Source: Sorangium cellulosum So0157-2 (GTDB lineage Bacteria > Myxococcota_A > Polyangia > Polyangiales > Polyangiaceae). From it: 64,000 nt of DNA. The number at the start of each line of letters is the position of its first letter. Position 1 is the stretch's first letter. The translations under genes and the position numbers were made by a program. The stretch covers positions 7,144,001-7,208,000 of the forward strand of contig NC_021658.1 of NCBI RefSeq assembly GCF_000418325.1, read 5' to 3'. The notes under the pieces are model-generated. The model was not told where the DNA came from. It saw nothing but the letters and a program-made list of their open reading frames with translations, and searched no databases. Below are positions 10,390 to 37,100 of this stretch, one piece after another.

Positions 10390-10913
10390 CCGAGTGTTGC
10401 CAGCGAAAGTGACAAGGCTGAACTGAACGCTGCGGAGCGCCACGTCTTCGATGCCGTCGTCGTGCGCGACGAGTCGCGCTTGGGCGGCGACACCAACCGG
10501 ACGTCGCTCTTCATCCAGGACCTGCTCGATGCCGGCGTCCGGCTTTTCTACTACTTCACAGACGAAGAGGTGACGATCGATGGCGCTGTCGACAAGCTCA
10601 TGATCAACGTGCGCAACTTCGCCTCCTCGATCGGGAGAAGATCAGTCAGGGGACGCACGAACACCACATGACCAAGGCGCGGCGCGGGCTCAATGTCGGC
10701 GGCAGGGTCTACGGCTACGACAATGTCGAGGTCAAGGACGGTGACCGGCGCATGCGGGTCGAGTACAAGATCAACGAGGAGCAGGCGAACCCGACGAGGC
10801 GCGCAGGGCGCTTGAGTCGCTCCTCAACGGCCCCCTGCGCTTTACCCCGATCGAGACGTCCGAGGGCAAACGCTACCGGATCGAGGGGGAGGTCGGGCTC
10901 GAGGCGATGCTCG

Positions 10914-10947
10914 CCATCGAGGGTAGTGCCAGGTGCACTACCGATGG
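10914..10947. repeat. Imperfect palindrome beside the left 17-bp repeat
   Basis: GGTAGTGC (10922-10929) and GCACTACC (10935-10942) form an 8-bp stem with a 5-nt loop. It is flanked by CCATC (10914-10918) and GATGG (10943-10947), which extend it. It sits inside the 3' end of the recombinase pseudogene and touches the 17-bp direct repeat. The equivalent position at 61.8 kb has no such palindrome. Confidence 0.6.
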
Positions 10948-10963
10948 CGTCCCCAGCGGGATT
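10947..10963. repeat. Left copy of 17-bp direct repeat, candidate attachment site
   Basis: GCGTCCCCAGCGGGATT is identical to 61813-61829, which is the 3' end (discriminator, acceptor strand and half of the T arm) of the tRNA-Glu gene. Both copies follow the same recombinase C-terminal coding sequence in the same orientation. Beyond the 17 bp the sequences diverge. This is the pattern left by integration into a tRNA gene. Confidence 0.65.
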
Positions 10964-11153
10964 GAGAACGTTGCGACATGCGTCGCCGCGGCCCTTGCCG
11001 CTTGATCTTGCTGAGGTGCCGGCGTTCCCGGCGGGGTTCGTCGCGTGATGCCCCTCGACCGTCCTGTCGCTGCTGGGCCGGGCACGTCCATCTTCGTGTC
11101 GGGGGGCTGGCAACCAGGATTGACATGCCCGCGCGACGTTCTTGCGCGCGCCG

Positions 11154-12275
11154 CTACAGCAAGGTCGTCAAGTCCGGCGGGCAAACGGCGTAGGGGATTC
11201 GCATCAGAAAGAAGTTCACCGAGAACGAAAACGACGTCGACCGGACGTCGTGGAACCACCCCGCAGGCAAGAACAGCATCTCACCGGCGTTCAGCGTGAC
11301 GAACACAGGATCACACTTCGAGGTGACCTGATGCTGTGGATCGAAGGGATCGACCGTGTTGCACGAGTCGAGCCCGGCATGAATGCCCCTTGGTGACAGC
11401 AGCGGGGCGTGGTGGGGCGAGACGAGCGCGATCCGCTTGGTGCCGACCAGCTGCGATAGGAAGTTGTCGAGCCAGTCGCGATGCAGGGGCGTCTTGGTTC
11501 CGGCGGGGCCGATCCAGAACTTTGCATACTGACACAAGCCCTCTGGAACGAACGGCGGATAGTCGAGCCAGAGGTGCCAGTCCCAGGGAACCCCATTGCT
11601 CGCGGCATAAGGACGAGGGGTGTCCTGCGCGGAGTCGGCCAGCCCATCACCGTGGGAAGCCAGATACTCGGCGAGCCGCAGGTCCTTGGTCTGCATCGTC
11701 TCCTTGTAGATGTCCGCGGCATAGTTGCCGGTGCGCACCTCGACCGACGCATCGCCGAGCTCGGAGCGGATCCGCTCGATCGTCCAGGGAGAGGCGTTCC
11801 GCTTGGGCATGGCGTCGACGATCACGGCAGGGCGGCTCGCCATCGCGTAGCGCTGGATGAAGTCCGCCGGCGAGAGCGCTGCGACGCTGATGCGGTCGAC
11901 CTCCGCGCCGATCTGGCTCCGGGTGATCTCCTCGATCCGTGCCTTGCCCGCGGGCGAGATCGACATGAACCGATCGCGGAACGAGCTGAGCAGCGGCGGA
12001 CTGCCGGTCATCGAGACCGGGCCGCGGACGCAGCCCAGGCTCGCGATGTCGGCGAGGTCCGCCGTGGACAGGAAGATGCTCGCATCGGGACGACCGTGCT
12101 TACCGTCCTCGACACGCAGCGCCTCGCCGTGCGCGGTCCGGTCGACGACCACATAAGCGCTCAGCCGCTTGTCTCGAACGGTGAACTGGACGACGGTCTG
12201 CGGCTTTCCGTCGGCGACCGACGGCAGCAGCGCACGGACGATGTCGTGCAGGTTCGTGTGTAGCTCAGATTGCAT
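11154..12275 (-). CDS. SCP2-like domain fused to a JmjC/cupin-8 Fe(II) oxygenase
   Basis: The 373-aa protein has two parts. Residues about 10-125 look like an SCP2 sterol-carrier-type lipid-binding domain. Residues about 145-360 are a cupin-8/JmjC fold with the iron-binding HxD in TPLHRDWLDN (about 264-266) and the distal histidine in LPAGWFHDV (about 341). Such enzymes use 2-oxoglutarate and oxygen, usually to hydroxylate an amino-acid side chain. The fused lipid-binding domain is unusual and could hold the acyl tail of a lipopeptide substrate (inference). It is the last gene of the PhyH-halogenase-cupin group, 32 bp after the halogenase stop. The ATG at 12275 was chosen because the longer open frame upstream overlaps the halogenase and has no domain support. 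A hydroxylated Asp, Glu or Dab residue is possible, but the substrate cannot be read from the sequence. Confidence 0.8.
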   Translation of the reverse strand: MQSELHTNLHDIVRALLPSVADGKPQTVVQFTVRDKRLSAYVVVDRTAHGEALRVEDGKHGRPDASIFLSTADLADIASLGCVRGPVSMTGSPPLLSSFRDRFMSISPAGKARIEEITRSQIGAEVDRISVAALSPADFIQRYAMASRPAVIVDAMPKRNASPWTIERIRSELGDASVEVRTGNYAADIYKETMQTKDLRLAEYLASHGDGLADSAQDTPRPYAASNGVPWDWHLWLDYPPFVPEGLCQYAKFWIGPAGTKTPLHRDWLDNFLSQLVGTKRIALVSPHHAPLLSPRGIHAGLDSCNTVDPFDPQHQVTSKCDPVFVTLNAGEMLFLPAGWFHDVRSTSFSFSVNFFLMRIPYAVCPPDLTTLL

Positions 12276-12307
12276 GCGTGGCCTCGTGTCGAACCAGCGG
12301 GCCTCGG

Positions 12308-13828
12308 CTATCCGCGTTGCCAGGCGAAGCCGTCGGTCGAAGGGATCAGGCCCTGGGGTCGCACCGAGCTCTCGCGTGCTCGGCGGTGGCCGAACATCGC
12401 TTGCGTCTGGATCTGGCGCACCTCCGCCGTGAAGCCTTCCATGAACTGCTCCGCGTCCGGACCGCCCTCGAGCGTCGCTGGCGCGCTCTGGCCGGGCAGG
12501 CCGTCGACCTGCATCGCAAGCTGGTTGCTCAGCATGCCCTCCAACCACTGCCCCATGCCCTGCCGGGAGCGAAAGAAGTCCTCGGCGTGGTTGAACGCCG
12601 GCTCGTCGACGCTCGATGCTCCCGCGACCAACCGGATGAAGGCGTCGTTGGCCTTCTCGTCGGTGTTGAGCACCTTGCGCGCCTTCCAGAAGTACGAGTC
12701 CGCTTCCTGATGCATGTCGTAGAACGACAGCAAGAACTGGTAGAAGTTTCCGAACTCGCGCCGGTAGCGGAACTCGAACTCTTCGAACGCCTCTTCCTCG
12801 TCGATGTCACCCGCGAGGCAGCTGTTGATCGACCGCGCCGCCAGGAGCGCCGAGTAGGTCGCCAGGTGAACGCCTGACGAGAACACCGGATCGATGAAGC
12901 AGGCGGCATCTCCGATCAGAACCAGGCCGGGCTTCCAGAATCGCGTGTTGCAGTACGAGTAATCCTTGCGGACACGAAATTCGCCGTACACGCCCTCGGT
13001 CACGCGCGTGGCGGACGCGAGGTACTCTGCGATGATCGGGCAGGAATCCACGAAGCTCTGGAACGCCTGCTCGGGCCCATCCTGGATCCGCTGCGCGGCC
13101 TCGCGGGACACGACCGCGCCGACGCTGGTGAGCCGGTCGGACAGCGGGATGTACCAGAACCAGCCGTCGCGAAACGCGGCGCACAGGATGTTGCCCGAGC
13201 TCGGCGCGGGCAAACGCTTGCCATCGAGGAAGTAGCCGTAGAGCGCCACGTTCTGGAAGAACTGCGAGAACACTCGCTCGCCGACCAGCGCGTAGGTCTG
13301 GCCGCGGTGCCCCTCCGAGTCGACGATGTACTTCGCGGTCGCGGTTCGCTCGCTGCCACGGTCGTCGCGGAACCGCACACGAGAGAACCGACCGTCTTCC
13401 TGTTCCACCCGCACCACGGCATGCTCCTCGCGAACGTCGACGCCCTTCTCGCGCGCGGCGTCGAGCAGCATCTTGTCGAACACGCTGCGCTCGACCTGGA
13501 ATGCATAGCCGCCGGGGACGCGGGGGTTCTCGGCGAACCGGAAGGTCCACGGCTCGGGGCTCTTGCCCCAGCGAAACGTGCCGCCTTGCTTGCGCGTGAA
13601 ACCGGCCCGCTCGATCCGGTCCCTGATCCCGAGCAGGCCGCAGATACCGTAGGTGGTGGCCGGCAAGAGGGACTCGCCGATCTGATGACGCGGGAACTTC
13701 TCCTTTTCGAGCAGGAGCACGCTGTGGCCCTGCATCGCGACGAACGAGGCGACGGACGACCCACCGGGCCCACCGCCTAGAACGATCACGTCGAATTGTT
13801 CGTCTTGTTGCGCTGTCGCTTCTGTCAT
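12308..13828 (-). CDS. FAD-dependent halogenase (CndH/phenol type)
   Basis: This 506-aa protein begins with the FAD-binding GGGPGGSSVA (about 18-27) and contains WFWYIP (about 222-227), the WxWxIP signature of flavin halogenases. It also has GDAACFIDPVFSSGVH, typical of the branch acting on carrier-bound phenols and pyrroles. The overall layout recalls CndH of the chondrochloren pathway, which chlorinates tyrosine. The last NRPS module has an aromatic, tyrosine-like pocket, so chlorination of that residue is the simplest model (inference). The enzyme needs FADH2 from a reductase; none is encoded here. AGAGGA lies 7 nt before the ATG, and the gene follows the oxygenase stop by 27 bp, so the two are co-transcribed. 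Chlorine rather than bromine is assumed, not shown. Confidence 0.93.
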   Translation of the reverse strand: MTEATAQQDEQFDVIVLGGGPGGSSVASFVAMQGHSVLLLEKEKFPRHQIGESLLPATTYGICGLLGIRDRIERAGFTRKQGGTFRWGKSPEPWTFRFAENPRVPGGYAFQVERSVFDKMLLDAAREKGVDVREEHAVVRVEQEDGRFSRVRFRDDRGSERTATAKYIVDSEGHRGQTYALVGERVFSQFFQNVALYGYFLDGKRLPAPSSGNILCAAFRDGWFWYIPLSDRLTSVGAVVSREAAQRIQDGPEQAFQSFVDSCPIIAEYLASATRVTEGVYGEFRVRKDYSYCNTRFWKPGLVLIGDAACFIDPVFSSGVHLATYSALLAARSINSCLAGDIDEEEAFEEFEFRYRREFGNFYQFLLSFYDMHQEADSYFWKARKVLNTDEKANDAFIRLVAGASSVDEPAFNHAEDFFRSRQGMGQWLEGMLSNQLAMQVDGLPGQSAPATLEGGPDAEQFMEGFTAEVRQIQTQAMFGHRRARESSVRPQGLIPSTDGFAWQRG

Positions 13829-13855
13829 CGCCCAGTCCTCTCGTCGAACGCGGTG

Positions 13856-14806
13856 CTAGAACAGCCCCAGGCGCTCGCGCATCCGGTTCCACATCAGGAA
13901 CGCCATGAAGCTGACGAACGAGGTGGCTCGCGCCGGACGCGCGCTGGCCTCGAAACCCGCTATTTCTCCGATCGTCAGCTCGTCCTTCCCCGCGGCATCG
14001 AAGCAGTCGAAGAGCCGCCTGAAGTCGCGCCGTCCATGGGTCATCACGACCGCCTTCAGGAAGCCGCCGCGGACGAGCTCGGCGCGGCGGACCCGGGTCT
14101 CTCGGTTCATCATCCGGATCGAAACCGCCACCCGGTGCGTGTCCTTGTCCTCGGTGCGGTGGATCACGTCGCCTCGCAGCAGCAGAAGATCGCCGCGGCC
14201 GAGCTGCGGGGTCACGGCCAGCTCGTCGAGCGCATAAGGCAGGACGCCGTGAATACCGCCCGTGTTGTTGTCGTGGACGGTCGTCACGCCATCCTTCACG
14301 ACGAAGCGCGTCGCGCCGCGCCCGCGGAGCCGGGCGGCGAGCTCCGGGCTACGCGCCGCAAACGCATCGAGCGGAATCACGCAAAGGTTGGACCGTTCGC
14401 GCACCGGCTTCACGATGGGCACGTAGAAATTCAGATAGTCGTGGTGGTTCTGGTAGGCGAAGTACGACACCGCGTCCTGGTGCCACGCCGTCCCGATCTC
14501 GCCTTCGGTCGTGAAGTAGGCGCTGCCGAACGCGCAGACCGACGCGATGTCGACCCGCACGCTGCTGGCGCCCGCGACGGCGCGCGCCATGGCCGCCAGC
14601 TTGTCGTCGATCGCGCTTCGTGCGCCGGCAGAGACTTGCCGGACTCCGTACGACGTGTCGACCCCGGAGCTCGCCGCGTAGTCGGCCTCGAACCGAGCGA
14701 TTTCTGCGTCGTTCAGAAACGAGCGCACCACCACATAGCCGGTGGAGTCCAGGTCCTCGAGGCGAGCATGGGTCGGGACGTCGTGGGCGAGCATTCTTAT
14801 GTCCAT
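13856..14806 (-). CDS. PhyH-family Fe(II)/2-oxoglutarate dioxygenase
   Basis: The 316-aa product has the phytanoyl-CoA-dioxygenase pattern. The metal-binding HxD appears in TAWHQDAVSY (about 107-109), the distal histidine lies in the segment GDVIHRTEDKDTHRV (about 210-225), and the following arginine should bind 2-oxoglutarate. Because the carboxylate Asp is present it should hydroxylate or desaturate, not halogenate: halogenases of this family have Gly or Ala there. It is the first gene behind its own promoter and is followed after 27 bp by the flavin halogenase. In peptide pathways such enzymes act on amino acids, free or carrier-bound; the target here is unknown. The start at 14806 has only a weak ribosome site. 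The in-frame ATG at 14794 is an alternative. Confidence 0.88.
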   Translation of the reverse strand: MDIRMLAHDVPTHARLEDLDSTGYVVVRSFLNDAEIARFEADYAASSGVDTSYGVRQVSAGARSAIDDKLAAMARAVAGASSVRVDIASVCAFGSAYFTTEGEIGTAWHQDAVSYFAYQNHHDYLNFYVPIVKPVRERSNLCVIPLDAFAARSPELAARLRGRGATRFVVKDGVTTVHDNNTGGIHGVLPYALDELAVTPQLGRGDLLLLRGDVIHRTEDKDTHRVAVSIRMMNRETRVRRAELVRGGFLKAVVMTHGRRDFRRLFDCFDAAGKDELTIGEIAGFEASARPARATSFVSFMAFLMWNRMRERLGLF

Positions 14807-14921
14807 GTCCGCGCGGCACGCGCCTCGTCACCGCACATGCCGATGATCGGCCGATCGCGATGTGACGAGTCGCGCGCCGGGCTGACATTGGCGAACAGCC
14901 AGCATGCGGACTGCGTGAGAC

Positions 14922-14950
14922 ATGATATGGCAAACACTCCCGATCGTCAA
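14922..14950 (-). promoter_or_regulatory. Candidate sigma70 promoter for the PhyH-halogenase-cupin operon
   Basis: On the minus strand TTGACG (plus 14945-14950) and TATCAT (plus 14922-14927) are separated by exactly 17 bp, in the 178-bp gap between the methyltransferase and the PhyH gene. Start of transcription would be near 14915, giving a leader of about 110 nt. This is the best-looking promoter in the window and would uncouple the three tailoring genes from the NRPS transcript. Confidence 0.6.
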
Positions 14951-14984
14951 GCCTGTTGCCGCAGCGCGCGCGTGACTGAATGGC

Positions 14985-16139
14985 TCAGCCGGTGAGTGGC
15001 CGGGCACCGACCACCGAGCTGTTGTATCCGAGCAGCGGCATGACGCGGAGATCGACGAAGCCGGCCTCGGCGAGCAGGTCGCGCAGCTCCGAGGGGCGAA
15101 ACTGACGCGCCTCCATGTCGAGCGCCATCATGAGCGAGAAATGGGCGGTGCACAGCGGCCCGGGCCTATCCTCGTCGAGCAGCGCCTCTTGCACGAGCAC
15201 GAGACCACCCGGCTTCAGGCTGGCGTAGGCGCGCCGCGCCAGCTCGAGACAGCGCTCATCGTTCCAGTCGTGAAAGATGTTGGTGAACAGGACGGCGTCG
15301 AAGCCGTCGGGCCACGCGACCTGGAACATGTCGCCGCCGACGCAGCGCACGCGATCGGCCACGCCGTAGCGGTCGGTCAGCTGTCGCGCCAGGTCCACGC
15401 TGCCCGGCAGCTCGAGCAGCGTGAGCTGCCGGCTGGGGTCGCGGAGCGCGAGCGCGACGCACATCGAGCCGATGCCGCCGGCGACATCGAGGATCGCGCG
15501 CCGGCCCGCGAGCAGACCCGAGGCATCGAGCGCGAAGCCGAGCGGAAACGAGAACCGGTGCATGGCCGGTCCCCAAAGCGCGGCGTGGTGCGCGCTGCCT
15601 GCCGACCACTTCGCCTTGGAGCCGCCGGCGCTCCCCGAGCGCAGCGTGTGGAGGAGCGAGCGGCTGATCGACGCGGCGGGCAGCGAGCTGTCGAAGAACG
15701 GGCTCTCGGGATAGAGGTAGAACCGCGCGGCCTCGGTCACCGCCAGACCATGGTCGCGGCCCTCGAGGACACCCGCGGCGGCCAGGAGCTCGACCCACGC
15801 GCGCACCGGGCGCTCCACAAAGCCGAACTGGGCCGCCAGCTCCTCGGCGGTCGTCCCCGGACGGTCGTCGAGGAAGCGCAGCATGCCGAGCTCGCGGGCG
15901 ACGACGATCGCCTGCACCGTGCTGCTCACCGCGGCGTGCTGCTGCAGCACCTCGAGCGGCGCGGGGATCGCCGCCGCGGCGCCCGACACCAACCGCGTGA
16001 CGGCGTCACGGCTCTGACGCTCCCAGAACTCGCGCTGGATGCGCTGCCTGCGCTGGCGCTCGGCGAGCCAATGTCGGGTCAGCCGGAACAGCCCGAGCGC
16101 GAGCAGGGTGACGAACGAGCCGATCGCGAGCTGGATCAT
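14985..16139 (-). CDS. SAM-dependent O-methyltransferase with N-terminal membrane helix
   Basis: This 384-aa protein starts with a hydrophobic segment (about 3-20) followed by a basic stretch, suggesting a membrane anchor. A dimerisation-type winged-helix region (about 60-150) and a Methyltransf_2 catalytic domain follow. The SAM-binding loop is ILDVAGGIGS (about 217-226), and TNIFHDWND contains the catalytic-base histidine of plant-type and polyketide O-methyltransferases. The likely target is a phenol or other hydroxyl, for example the aromatic residue of the peptide or a hydroxyl installed by the oxygenases (inference). The start ATG overlaps the desaturase stop (ATGA), so the two are translated together. 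The longer open frame reaching to 16676 is antisense-like in composition and was not used. Confidence 0.87.
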   Translation of the reverse strand: MIQLAIGSFVTLLALGLFRLTRHWLAERQRRQRIQREFWERQSRDAVTRLVSGAAAAIPAPLEVLQQHAAVSSTVQAIVVARELGMLRFLDDRPGTTAEELAAQFGFVERPVRAWVELLAAAGVLEGRDHGLAVTEAARFYLYPESPFFDSSLPAASISRSLLHTLRSGSAGGSKAKWSAGSAHHAALWGPAMHRFSFPLGFALDASGLLAGRRAILDVAGGIGSMCVALALRDPSRQLTLLELPGSVDLARQLTDRYGVADRVRCVGGDMFQVAWPDGFDAVLFTNIFHDWNDERCLELARRAYASLKPGGLVLVQEALLDEDRPGPLCTAHFSLMMALDMEARQFRPSELRDLLAEAGFVDLRVMPLLGYNSSVVGARPLTG

Positions 16140-17085
16140 GGCGCTGCACCTCTCTGGAGCGCTGCGGCCGGGGCGCGGTCGAACACCACCTCCAGCAGGG
16201 CTCGATGGTAACCGCGAGTGACATGCGCGTGGCGCTGGAACGGCTCGCTCCGGGCGAGCTCGCGGTGCAGCTCGGGGAGTCGGAAGAAGGGAACACTGGG
16301 AAATAGATGGTGTGATAGGTGGTAGTTGGCGTTGCGCGTGACCACGAAGGCGCTGTCGAACAGCGAGGGCACGACGTCGCGGGTCAGCATCACCAGCGGC
16401 GCGTCCGACGGCCGGTTCGCCGTGCCCGGCGGGTAGTGCTCGGCGACCGCGCGCAGCAGGTTGATGAACATTCCCCAGGTCGCGAGCGGCACCATCCAGT
16501 AGAGCGCCACGATTCGCAGCGGCCACACCGGCAGGAGCACCCCGGCGACCAGCGCGCCCGGGATCGCGATCGCGAGCGCGCGCTGCCGCCAGTTGCCACG
16601 GATCACCAGCCGGCACAGCGGCACGAGCAGGCGTAGGCCGACCAGCGCGCCCGCGAGCCGGAGCGCCCGACGCCACGGTGGCACGGCGTACCAGTCCAAG
16701 AACTCCTCTAGATCGGGGTCGTCCGGCGCGTTGACGCGACGGTGATGGTCGAAGTGCATCGGACGGTACTCGAGCAAGTCGAAGACGATGCTCGGCACGA
16801 GCAAGCGCCGCGCGAGGCGGTCATTGCGAGCCCGATCGCGCGTGAGCAGGCCGTGCGCGCCGTCGTGGAGCGCGACCGAGAACATCCCGACCTGACGCGC
16901 GGCGATGGTGACCACCGCCGCCAGGTAGAGCGGCAGCGACCAGAACCGTTCGCTGATCACGACCGCCGCCACGATCACCGCGTAGTCGAACGCGAACGCG
17001 CGGAGGACCCGGGCGGTGTCGCGCCGAGACAGCTCGGCCAGGCGTCGCCGCGAGATCATGCGGTTGCGGTCAAGGCTTGCTTCCA

Positions 17086-17089
<4 letters not shown>
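16136..17089 (-). CDS. Membrane fatty-acid-desaturase-type di-iron enzyme
   Basis: The 317-aa protein carries the three histidine clusters of integral-membrane desaturases and hydroxylases: HDGAH (about 75-79), HFDHH (about 111-115) and NYHLSHH (about 253-259). Four to five hydrophobic segments lie between them. It directly follows the last NRPS gene, whose TGA overlaps its ATG, so it is part of the NRPS operon. It may desaturate or hydroxylate the fatty acyl tail expected from the starter condensation domain, or modify the peptide (inference). It is rather short for an acyl-CoA desaturase. The second ATG at 17086 is an alternative start. Confidence 0.88.
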
Positions 17090-34154
<17,065 letters not shown>

Positions 34155-34158
<4 letters not shown>

Positions 34159-37100
34159 AGCAGAATCTCCTTCAGGCGCGTGGTGGCTCTCGCCAGCTCG
34201 GCAAGGCTGACGGCGGTAAAGATGGAGGCGACGTCGGCGTGGAGGTCCTCGTGGCGCATCCGCTCGATGAGGCGGACGGCGAGGAGCGAGTGGCCGCCGA
34301 GCGCAAAGAAGTCGTCATGGCGTCCGACGCGCGGCAGATCGAGGAGCTCGGACCATATCCGGGCCAGCCGCTCCTCGACCTCGCCGCACGGCGCTTCGAA
34401 CGGCTGGCTCGACGCGGCCGAGTCGTCCGGCGCGGGCAGCGCCTTGCGATCGAGCTTGCCGTTGGGCGTGAGGGGCAGCGCGGCGAGCCGCACGTACGCC
34501 GCCGGCAGCATGTACGCCGGCAGCTTCTCGGCGGCGTGGCGTCGCAGCGCGTCGTCGTCGAGCGCGGCCGCGCCGGTGTAGTACGCGACCAGGCGCTTGT
34601 CGCCGGGGACGTCCTCGCGCACCAGCACCGCCACCTCGTCGAGCCCAGGCAGCTGCGCCAGCGCGCTCTCGACCTCGCCGAGCTCCACGCGGAAGCCGCG
34701 GACCTTCACCTGCCCATCCTCGCGCCCGATGAACTCGAGCTCCCCGTCCGGCCGCCAGCGCGCCAGGTCGCCGCTGCGGTACATGCGCTCACCGGGATGG
34801 AACCGGTCCGCCACGAACCGTTCGGCGCTGCGCTGCGGCTGGTGCAGATAGCCGCGCCCCACCTGCGCGCCCGCGATGAACAGCTCCCCCACCACGCCCA
34901 CCGGCACCGGCTCGCCGCGGCGGTCCAGCACGTACATCCGCGTGTTCGCGAACGGCTTGCCGATGCTCACGCGCGCCGCGCCTGCCTCGTGGCGAACGTA
35001 GGCCGCGCTGCACGATATCGCGACCTCCGTCGGCCCGTACGTGTTGATCAGCCGCGTCTCCGCGCCCAGCGCCTCCCAGCGCGCCAGCGCGTGCGGCGAC
35101 AGCGCGTCTCCCGTCACGTTCATCATGCGCACGCCGTCCAGCGGCGGCGCGCCCGCCCCCGGGCGGCTCCACTCGCCGACAAGGCTGTGCCAGTGCGCCG
35201 CCGTCAGGTGCACCACGCTCGCGCGCTCGCCTTCGCCCCCGGCCCCGAACGGGCGCGCCTTCGGCAACAGCCGTGCTCCCGCCAGCAGCGCTGGCATGAT
35301 CTCCTCCAGCGAAAGGTCGAAGTTCAGCGAGTTCTGCTGCAGCACCGTATCTGCGGGTCCCAGCCCGAACCACTCGATCGCCGCAAGCGTGTAGTTCACG
35401 AGGTTGCGGTGCTCGATCATCACGCCCTTGGGCTGACCGCTCGAGCCCGACGTGTAGATCACGTAGGCCAGGTGCTCCGCGCCGACGCCGACCGCCCGCG
35501 CGTCGAGGTCGTCATCGCGGCGCGAGGCCCACTGACCCGCGTCCAGCTCGACATCGAACATCGCGACCGTCCCTGGCACGTGACGGCACGCCACGTCGCG
35601 CCCTGCACCCCCCGCCGTCAGCACCGCGATTGGCGCGCTGTCCTCGATGATGTGGGCCAACCGCTCGCCGGGGTAGGCAGGGTCGAGCGGCACGTACGCT
35701 CCGCCCGCCTTCAGCGTGGCCAGCAGCGCGACGAGCATCGGCGCTCCCCGCTCGGCGCACACGCCCACCCGCGCGTCCGCCGTGACGCCCACCTCCCGCA
35801 GGTGGCGCGCCAGCCGGTTCGCTCGCCGGTTCAGCTCGCCATAGCTCACACGCTCCGTCCCGTCGTCGACCGCGACCGCCTCGGGGGCCCGCGCCACCTG
35901 CGCCTCGAACAGCTCGTGCACGCACCGCTCCAGCGGCAGCGCGCGCTCCGTGTCGTTCCACTCGACCACCACCCGCTGCCATTCCGCGGGCGACAGCACA
36001 GCAATCGCGCCGATCGGCTGCCGATCGTCGGCCACCATGCCCTCCAGCACACGCAGCCAGTAGCCACGGTAACGCTCCACCGTCTCCCGTTCGAACAGCG
36101 CAGTGGCGTAGTTCAGGCTCCCCACGAGCCCCTCCTCACCCTCCTGCAGCGCGAGCGTCAGGTCGCACTGCGCCGTGTCCAGCTCCGTCGGGAGCGTCGT
36201 CACGTCCAAGCCAGGCAGCGTCACCGGCGTATCCCGCGTGCCGTGCCAGTCGAGCATCACCTGGTACAGCGGCGTGTGCGACAGGCTGCGCGGCGGCGCC
36301 ACCACCTCCACCACCTGGTCGAACGGCAGGTCCTGGTGCTCCTGCGCCGCAAGCACCTGCGCACGCGTACGCGCCAGCGCCTCGCTCACCGTCGGCTCTC
36401 CCTGCAGGTCGATGCGCAGCGCCAGCGTGTTCACGAAGAACCCGATCAACGACTCGATCTCCGCCCGCCCACGACCGGCCACGGGACTTCCGATCACCAC
36501 CTCTTCTTGCCCGCTCAGCCGAGAGAGCACCGCACCCCAGCTCGCGAGCAGCGTCATGTACATCGTCACCCCGTGACGACGGCTCAGCGCGCGCAGCCCG
36601 CGCGTCAGCTCCGCGCCCACCTCGACGTCGATGCTCGCGCCCGCAGGGTCCTGCTGCGCAGGGCGCGGTCGGTCCCACGGCAAGCTCAACAGGCTCGGCG
36701 CTCCGCAAAGGTTGCTCCGCCAGAACTCGCTCTGCCGCGCAAGCTGCCCGCTCGCAAGCGTGCTCCGCTGCCACGCTGCCCAGTCCGCGTACTGCACCGT
36801 CGGTGCCGGCAGCGGATCGGCTCGACCCGACGCATACGCCGCGTACAGCGCGCTCAGCTCGCGCAAAAAGACACCCACCGACCAGCCGTCCGACGCGATG
36901 TGGTGCATCACCACCTCGAGCACGTGCTCGTCTTCCCCCGTGCGCACCACCAGCACCCGCAGCGGCAGGTCCTCGCTCAGCTCGAACGTCGTCGCCGCAT
37001 GCGCATCGCCCAGCGCGCGCGCCGCTGCCGCCGCATCGGCCGAGCCCCGCACATCCTCCTCGCGCAGCTGGAGCGCCGCCGTCGCCTGCACCTCCTGCAC

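Larger units (their letters stand above)
10390..11005 (+). pseudogene. Decayed large serine recombinase
   Basis: Three fragments in different frames rebuild a serine recombinase. The first is a catalytic-domain piece (about 10410-10640; VVVRDESRLGGDTNRTS, YYFTDEEVTIDGAVDK). A frameshift near 10640 leads to the piece MTKARRGLNVGGRVYGYDN up to KINEEQA (about 10672-10788). A second frame change and an internal deletion of much of the C-terminal region follow. The extreme C-terminal tail (GPLRFTPIET, GKRYRIEG) then runs to a stop at 11003-11005. The N-terminal catalytic serine region is missing. The tail closely resembles the one at 61.5-61.84 kb. The family cuts and rejoins DNA at attachment sites, but this copy cannot be active. 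It lies directly upstream of the epothilone operon and reads away from it. Confidence 0.85.

Noticed and set aside
10114..10671. Plus-strand frame upstream of epoA as an intact gene
   Set aside because: Only the second half matches a recombinase catalytic domain. It ends by frameshift and the first part has no family resemblance.
9834..11154. Rho-independent terminators at the ends of the two clusters
   Set aside because: GC-rich hairpins are common, but none is followed by a T run, so no terminator is supported.
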